DNA of 21,587 nt from a bacterium HR23 (GCA_002923335.1 BEHZ01000009.1:1-21587); one strand, 5' to 3'. Shown: positions 7,372 through 14,110, counted from the first letter of the stretch. A program made the numbers and translations. Notes: generated from the sequence alone by a model not told the origin.

Positions 7372-8255
7372 AGGGCTAAGACCAACTGCTGAGGGATGGG
7401 AGGTGCGGAGCCCTTCTCCTCCAGACGGTAGCGCTGTTTGAGACCCTCCACCTGGGCCAGCACCGCCGCCTGGTAGCGCCAGGGAACATAGGCACCCGTG
7501 TATAGGCGCTGGTAGAGAGGGCGCAGGTGGGGGAACTCCCCCTCCAGCCATTCCAGGAAGTGCTCCCGCACCCCGGGGCGCAGATGTAGGAGAGATGCCC
7601 CCAGAAAATACGCCCCGTGCTCACGGGCGGAGCGCACCACCCGAGCCAGACTCGCCGGCGCATCGGTAAGGCCGGGAACGATAGGGGCGATGAGGACCCC
7701 CACCCGCACCCCCGCCTGGGCCAAGCGCTCCATAGCCCACAGGCGCTTCCACGGGGGAGGCGTCCCCGGCTCCATCCGCCGCCACACCTCGGCGTCCAGC
7801 GTGGGCACACTGAAACAGACGGAACACGATGCCCGCCGGGAGAGGTCGGCCAGCACATCCCCGTCCCGCACCACCAGGGTGCCCTTAGTTACCAGGCTCA
7901 CGGGGTTGGAGACCTGGGCCAACACCTCCAGACAGGAGCGGGTAAGGCGATACTTCCCCTCTATGGGCTGATAGGGGTCGGTGGCGGTGCCAATGACCAC
8001 CTCCTCCCGCCGCCAGGTGGGGCTCCCTACCTCCCAGCGGAGCACCTGGGGGATGTTCGCCTTCACAAAGATAATGCCGGAGAAATCTTCTCCCGCCGAG
8101 AGGTCCAGGAAGGCATGGTAACGGCGTGCGAAGCAGTAATGGCAGGAGTGGACACAACCCCGGTAAGGGTTGAGGGACCACCGGAAGCCCATGCCCAGCA
8201 CACGCTGGAGGGCGCTACGGCACCGTATCTCCTGGTAGCGTGCCCGTGCGCCCAT
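7368..8255 (-). CDS. Rv2578c/spore photoproduct lyase-like radical SAM protein
   Basis: A 295-residue radical SAM protein. The cluster motif is CVHSCHYC (Cys34, Cys38, Cys41, spaced Cx3Cx2C) in the context LNPYRGCVHSCHYCFARRYH, which is characteristic of the Rv2578c/spore-photoproduct-lyase-related branch. Further family segments are VIGTATDPYQPIEGKYRLTR, SLVTKGTLVVRD, VCFSVPTLDAEVWRRMEPGTP, VLIAPIVPGLTD and GVREHFLEWL. True spore photoproduct lyase repairs a thymine dimer, but most relatives, including this one, have no established substrate. It starts 4 bases after the stop of a 94-residue protein and shares that gene's promoter, which carries SOS-box-like palindromes, so a DNA-damage role is plausible. 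The start lacks its own strong ribosome site and probably depends on coupling. The 3' end overlaps the convergent oxidoreductase by 4 bases. Confidence 0.9.
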   Translation of the reverse strand: MGARARYQEIRCRSALQRVLGMGFRWSLNPYRGCVHSCHYCFARRYHAFLDLSAGEDFSGIIFVKANIPQVLRWEVGSPTWRREEVVIGTATDPYQPIEGKYRLTRSCLEVLAQVSNPVSLVTKGTLVVRDGDVLADLSRRASCSVCFSVPTLDAEVWRRMEPGTPPPWKRLWAMERLAQAGVRVGVLIAPIVPGLTDAPASLARVVRSAREHGAYFLGASLLHLRPGVREHFLEWLEGEFPHLRPLYQRLYTGAYVPWRYQAAVLAQVEGLKQRYRLEEKGSAPPIPQQLVLAL

Positions 8256-8259
8256 GCGC

Positions 8260-8544
8260 CTACCCCGTCCCTTCGCCCGTGGAAGCCGAAGGCGCTACTG
8301 GCACAGCCAGCAGGCAAAGGGGCACCTGCCAGGTGCCCGCCTTGCCGAAACGCACCCACGCCCCCCAAGCCGTGAGGCGCTGGACGTGCCCCCGGCTACC
8401 ACGAGGGGGGCCACCGGCCACCCGTCCAATATAGACCACCTCCTTCCCTACCCCTAGAGCCTCGGGGCGGGCGAGGGCCACCGTCGGTGTGGGGAAGAGG
8501 CCGGGCAGACAGAGTTGCTGCGCCGTGTGGCGTTTCCTTCCCAT
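8260..8544 (-). CDS. Small beta-rich (SH3-like) protein, first gene of the radical SAM cassette
   Basis: The predicted protein has 94 residues and belongs to no family I can name. It begins MGRKRHTAQQLCLPGLFP, then has GKEVVYIGRVAGGPPRGSRG and VQRLTAWGAWVRFGKAGTWQ followed by VPLCLLAVP. The alternation of short beta segments with glycine turns suggests a small SH3-like barrel, possibly nucleic-acid binding. The frame is open further upstream to 8847, but that part runs through the promoter and a structured non-coding stretch and is not protein-like. The ATG at 8544 has AAGGGGG about 6 bases before it. Its stop is 4 bases from the radical SAM start, so the two are one transcript. Function is unknown; a partner or substrate-presenting role for the radical SAM enzyme is only a guess. 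Confidence 0.72.
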   Translation of the reverse strand: MGRKRHTAQQLCLPGLFPTPTVALARPEALGVGKEVVYIGRVAGGPPRGSRGHVQRLTAWGAWVRFGKAGTWQVPLCLLAVPVAPSASTGEGTG

Positions 8545-8559
8545 CTTTGCCCCCTTGAC

Positions 8560-8597
8560 CCCTCCGGGGGTGTCTCTCCTCTGCCACCCCCGGAGGG
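8560..8597 (-). promoter_or_regulatory. Strong hairpin in the leader of the radical SAM operon
   Basis: Two perfectly complementary 13-base arms, CCCTCCGGGGGTG (8560-8572) and CACCCCCGGAGGG (8585-8597), flank a 12-base loop. On the minus-strand transcript the element lies between the promoter and the ribosome site of the 94-residue protein. The loop on that strand contains GAGGAG, itself ribosome-site-like. No U-run follows, so it is not a standard terminator. It may be a regulatory or stabilising leader structure. Confidence 0.7.
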
Positions 8598-8598
8598 A

Positions 8599-8610
8599 GA
8601 ACATCAGTTC
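8599..8610 (-). promoter_or_regulatory. SOS-box-like operator 1 (GAAC-N4-GTTC)
   Basis: The sequence GAAC-ATCA-GTTC is a perfect 4+4 palindrome around a 4-base spacer, matching the core of the LexA/DinR box known from Bacillus and actinobacteria (CGAACNNNNGTTCG type), though the outer C/G are A and T. It lies just downstream of the predicted transcription start of the radical SAM operon, where a repressor would block the polymerase. Confidence 0.55.
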
Positions 8611-8624
8611 TACCTTCGCCCCAA

Positions 8625-8654
8625 ATGGTAGAACAACAGTTCCATTCCTGTCAA
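8625..8654 (-). promoter_or_regulatory. Sigma-70-type promoter of the radical SAM operon
   Basis: On the minus strand there is a perfect -35 TTGACA (complement at 8649-8654), an 18-base spacer, and a -10 TACCAT (complement at 8625-8630, four of six). Transcription would start near 8618, giving a leader of about 74 bases before the ATG at 8544. The spacer contains one GAAC-N4-GTTC palindrome that abuts the -10, and a second lies just downstream of the start site. Confidence 0.6.
8631..8642 (-). promoter_or_regulatory. SOS-box-like operator 2 (GAAC-N4-GTTC)
   Basis: GAAC-AACA-GTTC is a second copy of the same palindrome, lying wholly within the -35/-10 spacer. The centres of the two copies are 32 bases apart, close to three helical turns. 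The inner halves of the two copies also form a perfect 8-bp inverted repeat, GTTCTACC (8607-8614) and GGTAGAAC (8627-8634). This arrangement suits cooperative binding of a dimeric repressor such as LexA. Confidence 0.55.
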
Positions 8655-8679
8655 GGGGGTAAGGGAGGGCGCTCACCGG

Positions 8680-8886
8680 ATGAGGCCTGGGAAAGGCCGG
8701 GCGAACGCACCGGGATTTGGCAGGTGGTAGACAGCCCAGGGGATATCCCACAAACCTGAGGTAAGGCGCCTTGAAGCGAGGCGCATGGTGGACGCAGGAA
8801 AAGCCTGCGGGGGAAGCAGCCGGCTTTGCCGTCTTGCCGTAGAGCAATGAGCGGGCGTTTCGGCTACTTGGTGGAGAGTGGAGCCT
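8680..8886 (+). ncRNA. Candidate structured RNA, possibly HEARO/omega-RNA-like
   Basis: About 205 bases hold no credible protein but a dense series of short hairpins on the plus strand: GGCCT/AGGCC (8684-8688 and 8694-8698), GCGCCT/AGGCGC (8766-8771 and 8779-8784), CGCAGG/CCTGCG with loop AAAAG (8793-8809), CGGC-TTT-GCCG (8821-8831), and TTGC/GCAA (8834-8847). A GGGATATCCC palindrome lies at 8740-8749. Unpaired stretches are purine-rich on this strand (for example GGGGGAAGCAGC), as in folded RNAs. From memory, the segment GAAGCAGCCGGCTTTGCCG and the following GAGCAATGAGCGGGCG resemble the HEARO RNA that accompanies IscB nucleases. I could not check this, and no IscB gene follows. Strand and ends are estimates. 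It abuts the end of the minus-strand coiled-coil gene, and its 5' side faces the radical SAM promoter. Confidence 0.45.
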
Positions 8887-9139
8887 AACCCTCTTTCTCT
8901 AAACGACCCAGTTCCTCTTCCACCTCTTTCAGTTCCTGCTCCACCTCCCGCAGTTCCTCCTGCAGGTCCTGCCGGTAGTCCTGCAGTTCCTTCCTATACC
9001 CCTCAAGCCAGCGCCGATATTCCTCCCGCCGGTAGGGGCCAAAGGGCGGACCGAACCACCGCCGGGTGCCAAAATAGACCCCCACTCCGAAGGGGCCAAG
9101 GGGGAAGCCAAAGGCGTAGCGCCGGAAGCGGTAGCGCAT
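8885..9139 (-). CDS. Small coiled-coil protein of unknown function
   Basis: The predicted protein has 84 residues. The first 40 are basic and aromatic, rich in Gly, Phe, Tyr and Pro (GFPLGPFGVGVYFGTRRW, then FGPPFGPYRREEYRRW). The last 40 or so form a highly charged heptad-like helix (ELQDYRQDLQEELREVEQEL and onward). This two-part layout resembles small DUF5320-type proteins, but I do not assign it to that family. GGAGGTAA lies 5 bases before the ATG, overlapping the stop of the upstream polyprenyl synthase 10 bases away, so it is the third gene of the metG operon. No signal peptide or transmembrane helix is evident. Function is unknown; the strong ribosome site and position support a real gene. 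Confidence 0.75.
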   Translation of the reverse strand: MRYRFRRYAFGFPLGPFGVGVYFGTRRWFGPPFGPYRREEYRRWLEGYRKELQDYRQDLQEELREVEQELKEVEEELGRLEKEG

Positions 9140-9149
9140 AGATTACCTC

Positions 9150-10118
9150 CTACCTTCTCCGCTCCACCACATAGTCCGCTAGAGCCAGCAGACACTCCTT
9201 GCACTCCCCCGGGGGCAAGGGAGCAAGGGCTGCCCTTGCCCGCTGGAGCATCCCCTGCGCTATCCCGTGCGCCTCCTGGAGCACCCCACTGGTGCGCATC
9301 ATCTGCAAGGCCCGGGCCAGGTTCGCCTCCGGCTCCTCACCGCGTAGGAGAGGAAGGATGGGGTTGTCCTCCGGATAGCGCTCCAGCAGGAGGATGGCGG
9401 GGAGGGTCAGAACCCCTTCCTTCAAATCGTTGCCCACGGGTTTGCCCACCTCCTCCCCTACCCCATCCACATCCAGGATGTCGTCCACGATTTGGAAAGC
9501 CATGCCCAGGGCATACCCATACTCTCGTAAGGCGGCTACCCACTCCTCCGGGGCCCCGCATAGCACCGCTCCCGCCTCTCCCGCGGTGCGGAAGAGGGAG
9601 GCAGTCTTGCGGTAGATGCGCTGGAAATACTGCTCCCGGGTCTGGGGCCACTGCCCCAGCGACAGATGCTCCTGCAACTCCCCGGTGGCCAGGTCCATAA
9701 TTGTCTCGGCAAAGCGCTTGACCACGCCCAGGTGCCCTGTTTCGCACACCAGCACCGCCGAGGTAGCGAACAGGTAGTCCCCCACCAGCACCGCCACCTG
9801 GGGGCCGAAGAGTTTGAAGAGCGTGGCCCGCCCCCGACGCACCTCCGCCTTGTCCACCGTGTCGTCATGCACCAGGGTAGCGATGTGGAGCAGTTCCACA
9901 GCGGTTGCCATCAGGCTTACCTTGTCCTGACCGAAGGGCGTGAGACGCCCCGCCAGCAGGGTTAGCGTGGGGCGCACCCGCTTCCCCGGCACCTCCATGG
10001 GGTGGGCAAAAAGAGGGGCCAGACGGGGGTCATCTACCTCCTGGGCGAGGCGGCGTAACCGCTCCTGCACCTCCTCCAGCCCCTTGAGCACCGGACGGTA
10101 GAAAGGCAAAGTAAGCAA
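9150..10118 (-). CDS. trans-polyprenyl diphosphate synthase
   Basis: A 322-residue isoprenyl diphosphate synthase that condenses isopentenyl diphosphate with an allylic primer to make a long-chain polyprenyl diphosphate, normally for the menaquinone or ubiquinone side chain. It shows GKRVRPTLTLL near 45-55, the first aspartate-rich motif HDDTVDKAEVRRG at 84-96 (DDTVD at 85-89), GDYLFATS near 113-120, and the second aspartate-rich motif VDDILDVDG at 211-219 (DDILD at 212-216), followed by GKPVGNDLKEGVLTLPAI. The start is a TTG at 10118 preceded by AGGTGG; there is no ATG or GTG before the conserved region. Two alanines and a small residue ahead of the first DDxxD are typical of long-chain synthases, but product length is not certain. 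It lies 14 bases after metG. Confidence 0.93.
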   Translation of the reverse strand: MLTLPFYRPVLKGLEEVQERLRRLAQEVDDPRLAPLFAHPMEVPGKRVRPTLTLLAGRLTPFGQDKVSLMATAVELLHIATLVHDDTVDKAEVRRGRATLFKLFGPQVAVLVGDYLFATSAVLVCETGHLGVVKRFAETIMDLATGELQEHLSLGQWPQTREQYFQRIYRKTASLFRTAGEAGAVLCGAPEEWVAALREYGYALGMAFQIVDDILDVDGVGEEVGKPVGNDLKEGVLTLPAILLLERYPEDNPILPLLRGEEPEANLARALQMMRTSGVLQEAHGIAQGMLQRARAALAPLPPGECKECLLALADYVVERRR

Positions 10119-10132
10119 TGGCCACCTATCCT

Positions 10133-11845
10133 TCAGGAGGAGCGCCGTTGGGCCAGGAGGCGTTGCACCTCTTCCTCAACGACCCTCTCCTCAAGTTTGG
10201 CGAAGAGGGGCTCGGGGGGCCCTAAGGGCTGGCCCGGGGTCGGCTCCTGCACCGTCCAACCCGCCTGCTCCACCGCCCCCTCCAAGCCCAGCATCCTATG
10301 CAGGCGCTGGGAAGAGAAGGGAAGGAATGGGGCAAAGCAGGTCTTCAGGGCCGACACCACGAGCAGGGCCGTCCACAGCACCGCCGACCCCCTCTGGGGG
10401 GCCTCCCGCACCAGCCGCCAGGGGGCGGTCTGGTCCACATAGCGGTTGGCCTCTTGGGCCAAGGCCATGGCATACCCCAGAGCCTCCCGGAAACGGCACA
10501 GCCCCAGGGCTGTGCCCACCCGCTCCAGAGTCCTCCGAGCCTCCTGCTGCAGGGCAATATCTTCGGGGGTGAAGGAGCCGGGGCGGGGCACCTTCCCTTC
10601 ACAATGGCGCACCGTCAGGGTCAAAACCCGGTGCACCAGATTACCGTAGGTCGCCACCAGTTCATCGTTGTTCCGCCGCACAAACTCCCGCCAGGAGAAG
10701 TCGGCATCGGCGGTCTCGGGCATATTGGCCGAGAGACAGTAGCGTAAGGGGTCGGGCGGGTAGCGCTCTAAATAGTCAGGCACCCACACCGCCCAGTTCT
10801 GGGAGGTGGAAAACTTCTGACGCTCCAGGTTCAGAAACTCGTTGGCCGGCACATCATAGGGCAGGTTATACGACCCACCCCCCTTCGGTGTCCACTCCCC
10901 ATACCCCATCAACATGGCTGGCCAGATAACCGTATGGAAGGGGATGTTGTCCTTGCCGATAAAGTAATAGTGCCGACAGGCGGGGTCTTGCCAGTAGTCT
11001 CGCCACGCCTCCGGCTCCCCCTGGCGCATGGCCCACTCTTTGGAGGCCGACAGATAGCCTATTACCGCCTCAAACCACACATAGATGCGCTTGGATGCGA
11101 ACTCCGGGTCATCCACCGGCACCGGCACACCCCACTCCAGGTCTCGGGTGATGGCCCTGTCCTGCAGGCCCCCCTCCAGGAAACGGAGGGTGAAGTTATA
11201 CACATTGGGACGCCACACCTGCTCCTTGGTGCGCACCCACGCCAGCAGATAGTCTTGAAAAGCCGACAGCCGCAGGAAGTAGTGGCGGGTCTCCCGTATC
11301 TGCGGGGGCTCTCCACATAAGCGGCAGCGCATTCCGATAAGGTCTTGGGGGTTCAGGGGTTTCCCACATCTCTCGCACTGGTCGCCCCGAGCCCGCTCGT
11401 ATCCGCAGGAGGGACAGGTGCCCTCCACATAGCGGTCCGGCAGGAAACGGCGGTCGGTGGGACAGTAGGGCTGTTGCTGTGTTGCAGGGTAGATATACCC
11501 CCGCTCTCGCAGACGCAGGAAAATTTCGTGCACCACCTGACGGTGGTTGGCGGTGCCGGTGGTGGTGTAAAGGTCAAAAGTGATGCCCAACTGCTCCCAG
11601 TTGCGCAAGAACTGGGCGTGATACTTGTCCACCACCTGCTGGGGGGTGATGCCCTCCTGCTCGGCACGGATGGTGATGGGTGTCCCGTGCTGGTCCGAGC
11701 CCGAAACCATCAGCACCCGGTTCCCCCGCAAACGGTGGTAGCGGGCGAAGATGTCGGCGGGCAGGTAGCACCCGGCGATGTGGCCCAGGTGCAGGGGGCC
11801 ATTGGCATAGGGCCAGGCAACCCCGATAAAAACCTTCTCGGGCAT
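10133..11845 (-). CDS. metG: Methionyl-tRNA synthetase
   Basis: The 570-residue enzyme charges tRNA-Met with methionine. The HIGH motif is HLGH at residues 19-22, in PYANGPLHLGHIAGCYLPAD. Zinc-knuckle cysteines are CPSC (144/147), CERC (157/160) and CRLC (174/177), so the connective peptide probably binds zinc. The KMSKS loop reads KFSTS at 344-348, a variant in which the second lysine is a threonine. The anticodon-binding helix region includes FVRRNNDELVATYGNLVHR. The protein ends soon after the anticodon-binding domain and lacks the C-terminal EMAP-like tRNA-binding extension of the E. coli enzyme (677 residues). The ATG at 11845 is preceded by GGAGAACGGAGCC. It heads an operon with polyprenyl synthase and a coiled-coil protein, and diverges from ccmA. 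Confidence 0.97.
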   Translation of the reverse strand: MPEKVFIGVAWPYANGPLHLGHIAGCYLPADIFARYHRLRGNRVLMVSGSDQHGTPITIRAEQEGITPQQVVDKYHAQFLRNWEQLGITFDLYTTTGTANHRQVVHEIFLRLRERGYIYPATQQQPYCPTDRRFLPDRYVEGTCPSCGYERARGDQCERCGKPLNPQDLIGMRCRLCGEPPQIRETRHYFLRLSAFQDYLLAWVRTKEQVWRPNVYNFTLRFLEGGLQDRAITRDLEWGVPVPVDDPEFASKRIYVWFEAVIGYLSASKEWAMRQGEPEAWRDYWQDPACRHYYFIGKDNIPFHTVIWPAMLMGYGEWTPKGGGSYNLPYDVPANEFLNLERQKFSTSQNWAVWVPDYLERYPPDPLRYCLSANMPETADADFSWREFVRRNNDELVATYGNLVHRVLTLTVRHCEGKVPRPGSFTPEDIALQQEARRTLERVGTALGLCRFREALGYAMALAQEANRYVDQTAPWRLVREAPQRGSAVLWTALLVVSALKTCFAPFLPFSSQRLHRMLGLEGAVEQAGWTVQEPTPGQPLGPPEPLFAKLEERVVEEEVQRLLAQRRSS

Positions 11846-11902
11846 CGGCTCCGTTCTCCTCGCTTTCCCTTTCTATCCTAGCATATTGGACCGGACGGGG
11901 CG

Positions 11903-11932
11903 TTGCCCCACCCGCCGGGGAGGAATTACTAT
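11903..11932 (+). promoter_or_regulatory. Weak candidate promoter for the ccm-selA operon
   Basis: TTGCCC (11903-11908) and TACTAT (11927-11932) are 18 bases apart and each match the consensus at four of six positions. The resulting leader would be very short, starting around the AAGGAG at 11939-11944. A small hairpin, GGGGC-GTT-GCCCC, spans 11897-11909. The 107-base gap between metG and ccmA must also hold the metG promoter, for which I see only a poor TATGCT. Confidence 0.3.
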
Positions 11933-11952
11933 ACCCCTAAGGAGATCCCCAC

Positions 11953-12672
11953 ATCCCCACGCCGGCAATAGAGACCAAGGCCCTTGCTCGTGCCTATGGC
12001 CACCACCTGGCTCTGGCCGGGGTAGACCTGGCGCTGGAGTGGGGGCAAACCCTGGTGGTCTTCGGCCCCAACGGCTCCGGCAAGACGACGCTGGTGCGGG
12101 TGCTGGGATGTCTGACCCGCCCCACTTCCGGGTGGGCCAGCGTGGCGGGCTTCCCTGTGCATACCCACCCTCTCCAGGCACGGAGGGCGGTGGGCGTGCT
12201 CACCCACGCCCCCCTCCTCTACGCCGACCTGACGGTATGGGAGAACCTCCTCTTCTTCGCCCGCATGTTCGGCGTCCCCCAACCGGGGCAACGCATTGAG
12301 GCCCTGACCGAATGCCTGGGACTAACGGAGCGCCTGCACCAACGGGTGCGCACACTCTCCCACGGCCTCCAGAAGCGGGCGGGCCTGGCCCGTGCCCTCT
12401 TACATTCCCCCCAGGTGCTCCTCCTGGACGAACCCGAAGCGGGGTTGGACGCCCCTGCTCTCTCCACCCTGGAGACGCTCATCCGTGAGCACTGCGCCCA
12501 GGGAGGAGCGGTGCTCCTGACCACGCACCAGGTGGCGTGGGGGCTTTCCCTGGCCCATCAGGCTATCGCTTTGTGGGAGGGGCGTGTGGCCCTGAGGGAG
12601 GCCCGCCCCCAGGAGTATGCCCCCGCTTTCCAGGACGCCTACCGGCGCCTTCTGGCGGGAGCAGGGGGATAG
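11953..12672 (+). CDS. ccmA: Heme exporter ATP-binding protein CcmA
   Basis: This is the ATPase of the CcmABCD complex of system I cytochrome c maturation. Walker A is GPNGSGKTTL, the signature is the CcmA-type LSHGLQKRAGLARALL, Walker B is VLLLDEPEAGLD and the H-loop is TTHQ. The start is a problem: the frame is open only back to a TAA at 11938-11940, and no ATG, GTG or TTG occurs before the domain begins. An in-frame ATC at 11953 lies 8 bases after AAGGAG (11939-11944) and gives a normal 239-residue protein, so I use it; an ATA at 11968 is another option. A GTG at 12055 would cut into the nucleotide-binding fold. The stop is one base before the ccmB start. Other small exporter ATPases look similar; the ccmBCD neighbours decide the call. 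Confidence 0.88.
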   Translation: MPTPAIETKALARAYGHHLALAGVDLALEWGQTLVVFGPNGSGKTTLVRVLGCLTRPTSGWASVAGFPVHTHPLQARRAVGVLTHAPLLYADLTVWENLLFFARMFGVPQPGQRIEALTECLGLTERLHQRVRTLSHGLQKRAGLARALLHSPQVLLLDEPEAGLDAPALSTLETLIREHCAQGGAVLLTTHQVAWGLSLAHQAIALWEGRVALREARPQEYAPAFQDAYRRLLAGAGG

Positions 12673-12673
12673 G

Positions 12674-13345
12674 GTGCGCTCCGCTCTCACAGCCCTGTGG
12701 GGCATCATCTGGAAAGACCTGCTCCTAGAAGTGCGGAGCAAGGAACTGGTGCTCCCGCTGTTGGTGTTCGTTTTGGCCCTGGTGGTGCTTTTCTCCTTCG
12801 CCTTTGAGGCTCGCCCCGCCTTGGTGCCTCTTGTAGCGCCGGGGGTGCTCTGGTCGGCCCTCACTTTCCTGGGCACCCTGGGATTTGTGCGCCTCTTTTC
12901 CCTGGAGCGGGAGCAGGGGGGCCTGGAGGGGCTTCTCACCTGCCCCGTTCCCCGCTCCCTCATCTATGCCGGAAAACTCCTGGCGGGGGTCCTCTTCCTG
13001 GTGGGGGTGGAGGTAGTGCTCCTCCCCATCTTCTCTGCCCTGTTCAACCTGCCCTTCCTGCTGCCGCGCCTGTGGCTGGCCACCTTCCTGGCCACCTTGG
13101 GCTTCTGCGCTGTGGGGGTGGTTTTCTCCGCTATGGCGGTGCACACCCGTGCACGGGAAGTGCTTTTGCCCGTCCTCTTCTTCCCTGTGGCTCTACCCGC
13201 AATCATTGCGGGACTGGCCACCACCAGTGCTATCCTGAAAAATGAGCCGGAGACGGCGGGCCGGTGGCTCTCTTTGACCCTGGCCTTTGATATCCTTTAC
13301 TTGGTGGTGGGTGGGGCGCTCTTTGACTACATCCTGGGGGAGTAG
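12674..13345 (+). CDS. ccmB: Heme exporter membrane protein CcmB
   Basis: A 223-residue membrane protein with about six hydrophobic segments, the permease partner of CcmA. Typical features are the N-terminal IIWKDLLLEVRSKELVLPLLVF, SFAFE, APGVLWSALTFLGTLG, RLFSLEREQGGLEGLLTCPVPRS and the C-terminal AFDILYLVVGGALFDYILGE. The GTG at 12674 gives the usual family length and has AGGGGG about 6 bases upstream. An in-frame ATG at 12617 would overlap ccmA by 56 bases and adds a non-family leader, so I reject it. CcmC follows after 51 bases. Confidence 0.93.
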   Translation: MRSALTALWGIIWKDLLLEVRSKELVLPLLVFVLALVVLFSFAFEARPALVPLVAPGVLWSALTFLGTLGFVRLFSLEREQGGLEGLLTCPVPRSLIYAGKLLAGVLFLVGVEVVLLPIFSALFNLPFLLPRLWLATFLATLGFCAVGVVFSAMAVHTRAREVLLPVLFFPVALPAIIAGLATTSAILKNEPETAGRWLSLTLAFDILYLVVGGALFDYILGE

Positions 13346-13396
13346 GGGTTTGCCCGCGGGATGGCCCCCCTGGCCCAAGGACTTGGAGAGGAGAGT

Positions 13397-14110
13397 ATGC
13401 CTTCCGCATACGACGCCACCCCATCCGGCGCGGTGCCCATATGGGAGAGACTCCTTCTGGGGGCCACAGGGAGCACACTCTTGGCCAGTTTGGCCCTGAT
13501 CTTCCTCTGGGTGCCCACCGATGTGAACCTGGGGGTTGTGCAAAGGGTCTTCTATTTCCATGTCCCTTTGGCCTGGACGGCCTTCCTGGCCTTCGGCATC
13601 GTGTTCGTGGCCAGCATTGCTTACCTGTGGAAGGGAAGTGAGCGGTGGGATAGCCTGGCCTATGCCAGCGCCGAGATAGGGGTGGTGCTGGGGGCGCTGA
13701 TGCTGGCCACCGGCTCTATCTGGGCACGGCCGGTTTGGGGGGTCTGGTGGACGTGGTCGCCCCGCCTCACCACTTCCCTTATCTTGTGGTTGATTTACCT
13801 GGGTTACCTGCTCTTGCGGGCGTATGCCCCCAAGGGTCCCCAGGGGGCACGCTTTGGCGCCGTCCTGGGCATCATCGGCTTTCTGGATGTGCCTATCGTT
13901 TATCTCTCGGTGCAATGGTGGCGAGACCTGCATCCCGGCCAGGTCATAGGTCCCCAGGCAGAGCCGGGGGCACTGGAGGGGCCTATGGTGGTTACCCTGC
14001 TGGTGTCGCTCCTGGCCTTCACCCTGCTGTTCGCCTCCCTGCTGGCCTTCCGCTATCGCCTGCGCCGTCTGGAAGACGGCTTGGAAAGGATGCGCTATGC
14101 CCGTGCCTAA
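13397..14110 (+). CDS. ccmC: Heme handling protein CcmC
   Basis: A 237-residue, six-segment membrane protein that binds heme and passes it to CcmE. The tryptophan-rich periplasmic WWD motif is RPVWGVWWTWSPRLTTSLILW (about 111-131). The two expected heme-ligand histidines are visible: His55 in FYFHVPLAW and His179 in WWRDLHPG. The ATG at 13397 has GGAGAGGAGAG directly upstream; an in-frame ATG at 13361 adds a poorly conserved leader. The end overlaps the start of ccmD by 14 bases. No ccmE, ccmF, ccmG or ccmH is in the window, so the rest of the pathway must be encoded elsewhere. Confidence 0.95.
   Translation: MPSAYDATPSGAVPIWERLLLGATGSTLLASLALIFLWVPTDVNLGVVQRVFYFHVPLAWTAFLAFGIVFVASIAYLWKGSERWDSLAYASAEIGVVLGALMLATGSIWARPVWGVWWTWSPRLTTSLILWLIYLGYLLLRAYAPKGPQGARFGAVLGIIGFLDVPIVYLSVQWWRDLHPGQVIGPQAEPGALEGPMVVTLLVSLLAFTLLFASLLAFRYRLRRLEDGLERMRYARA

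Noticed and set aside
8545..8847. Minus-strand extension of the 94-residue protein
   Set aside because: It runs through the promoter, operators and the hairpin-rich stretch; a ribosome site at 8544 and the domain pattern support the short form.
8680..8886. RNase P RNA, 6S RNA, SRP RNA, tmRNA or a common riboswitch as the identity of the structured stretch
   Set aside because: The hallmark sequences I know for these (for example GAGGAAAGTCC of RNase P, the cobalamin B12 box, the TPP CTGAGA box) are absent; only a GGAAGCAGCC segment recalls SRP, and its surrounding stem does not fit.
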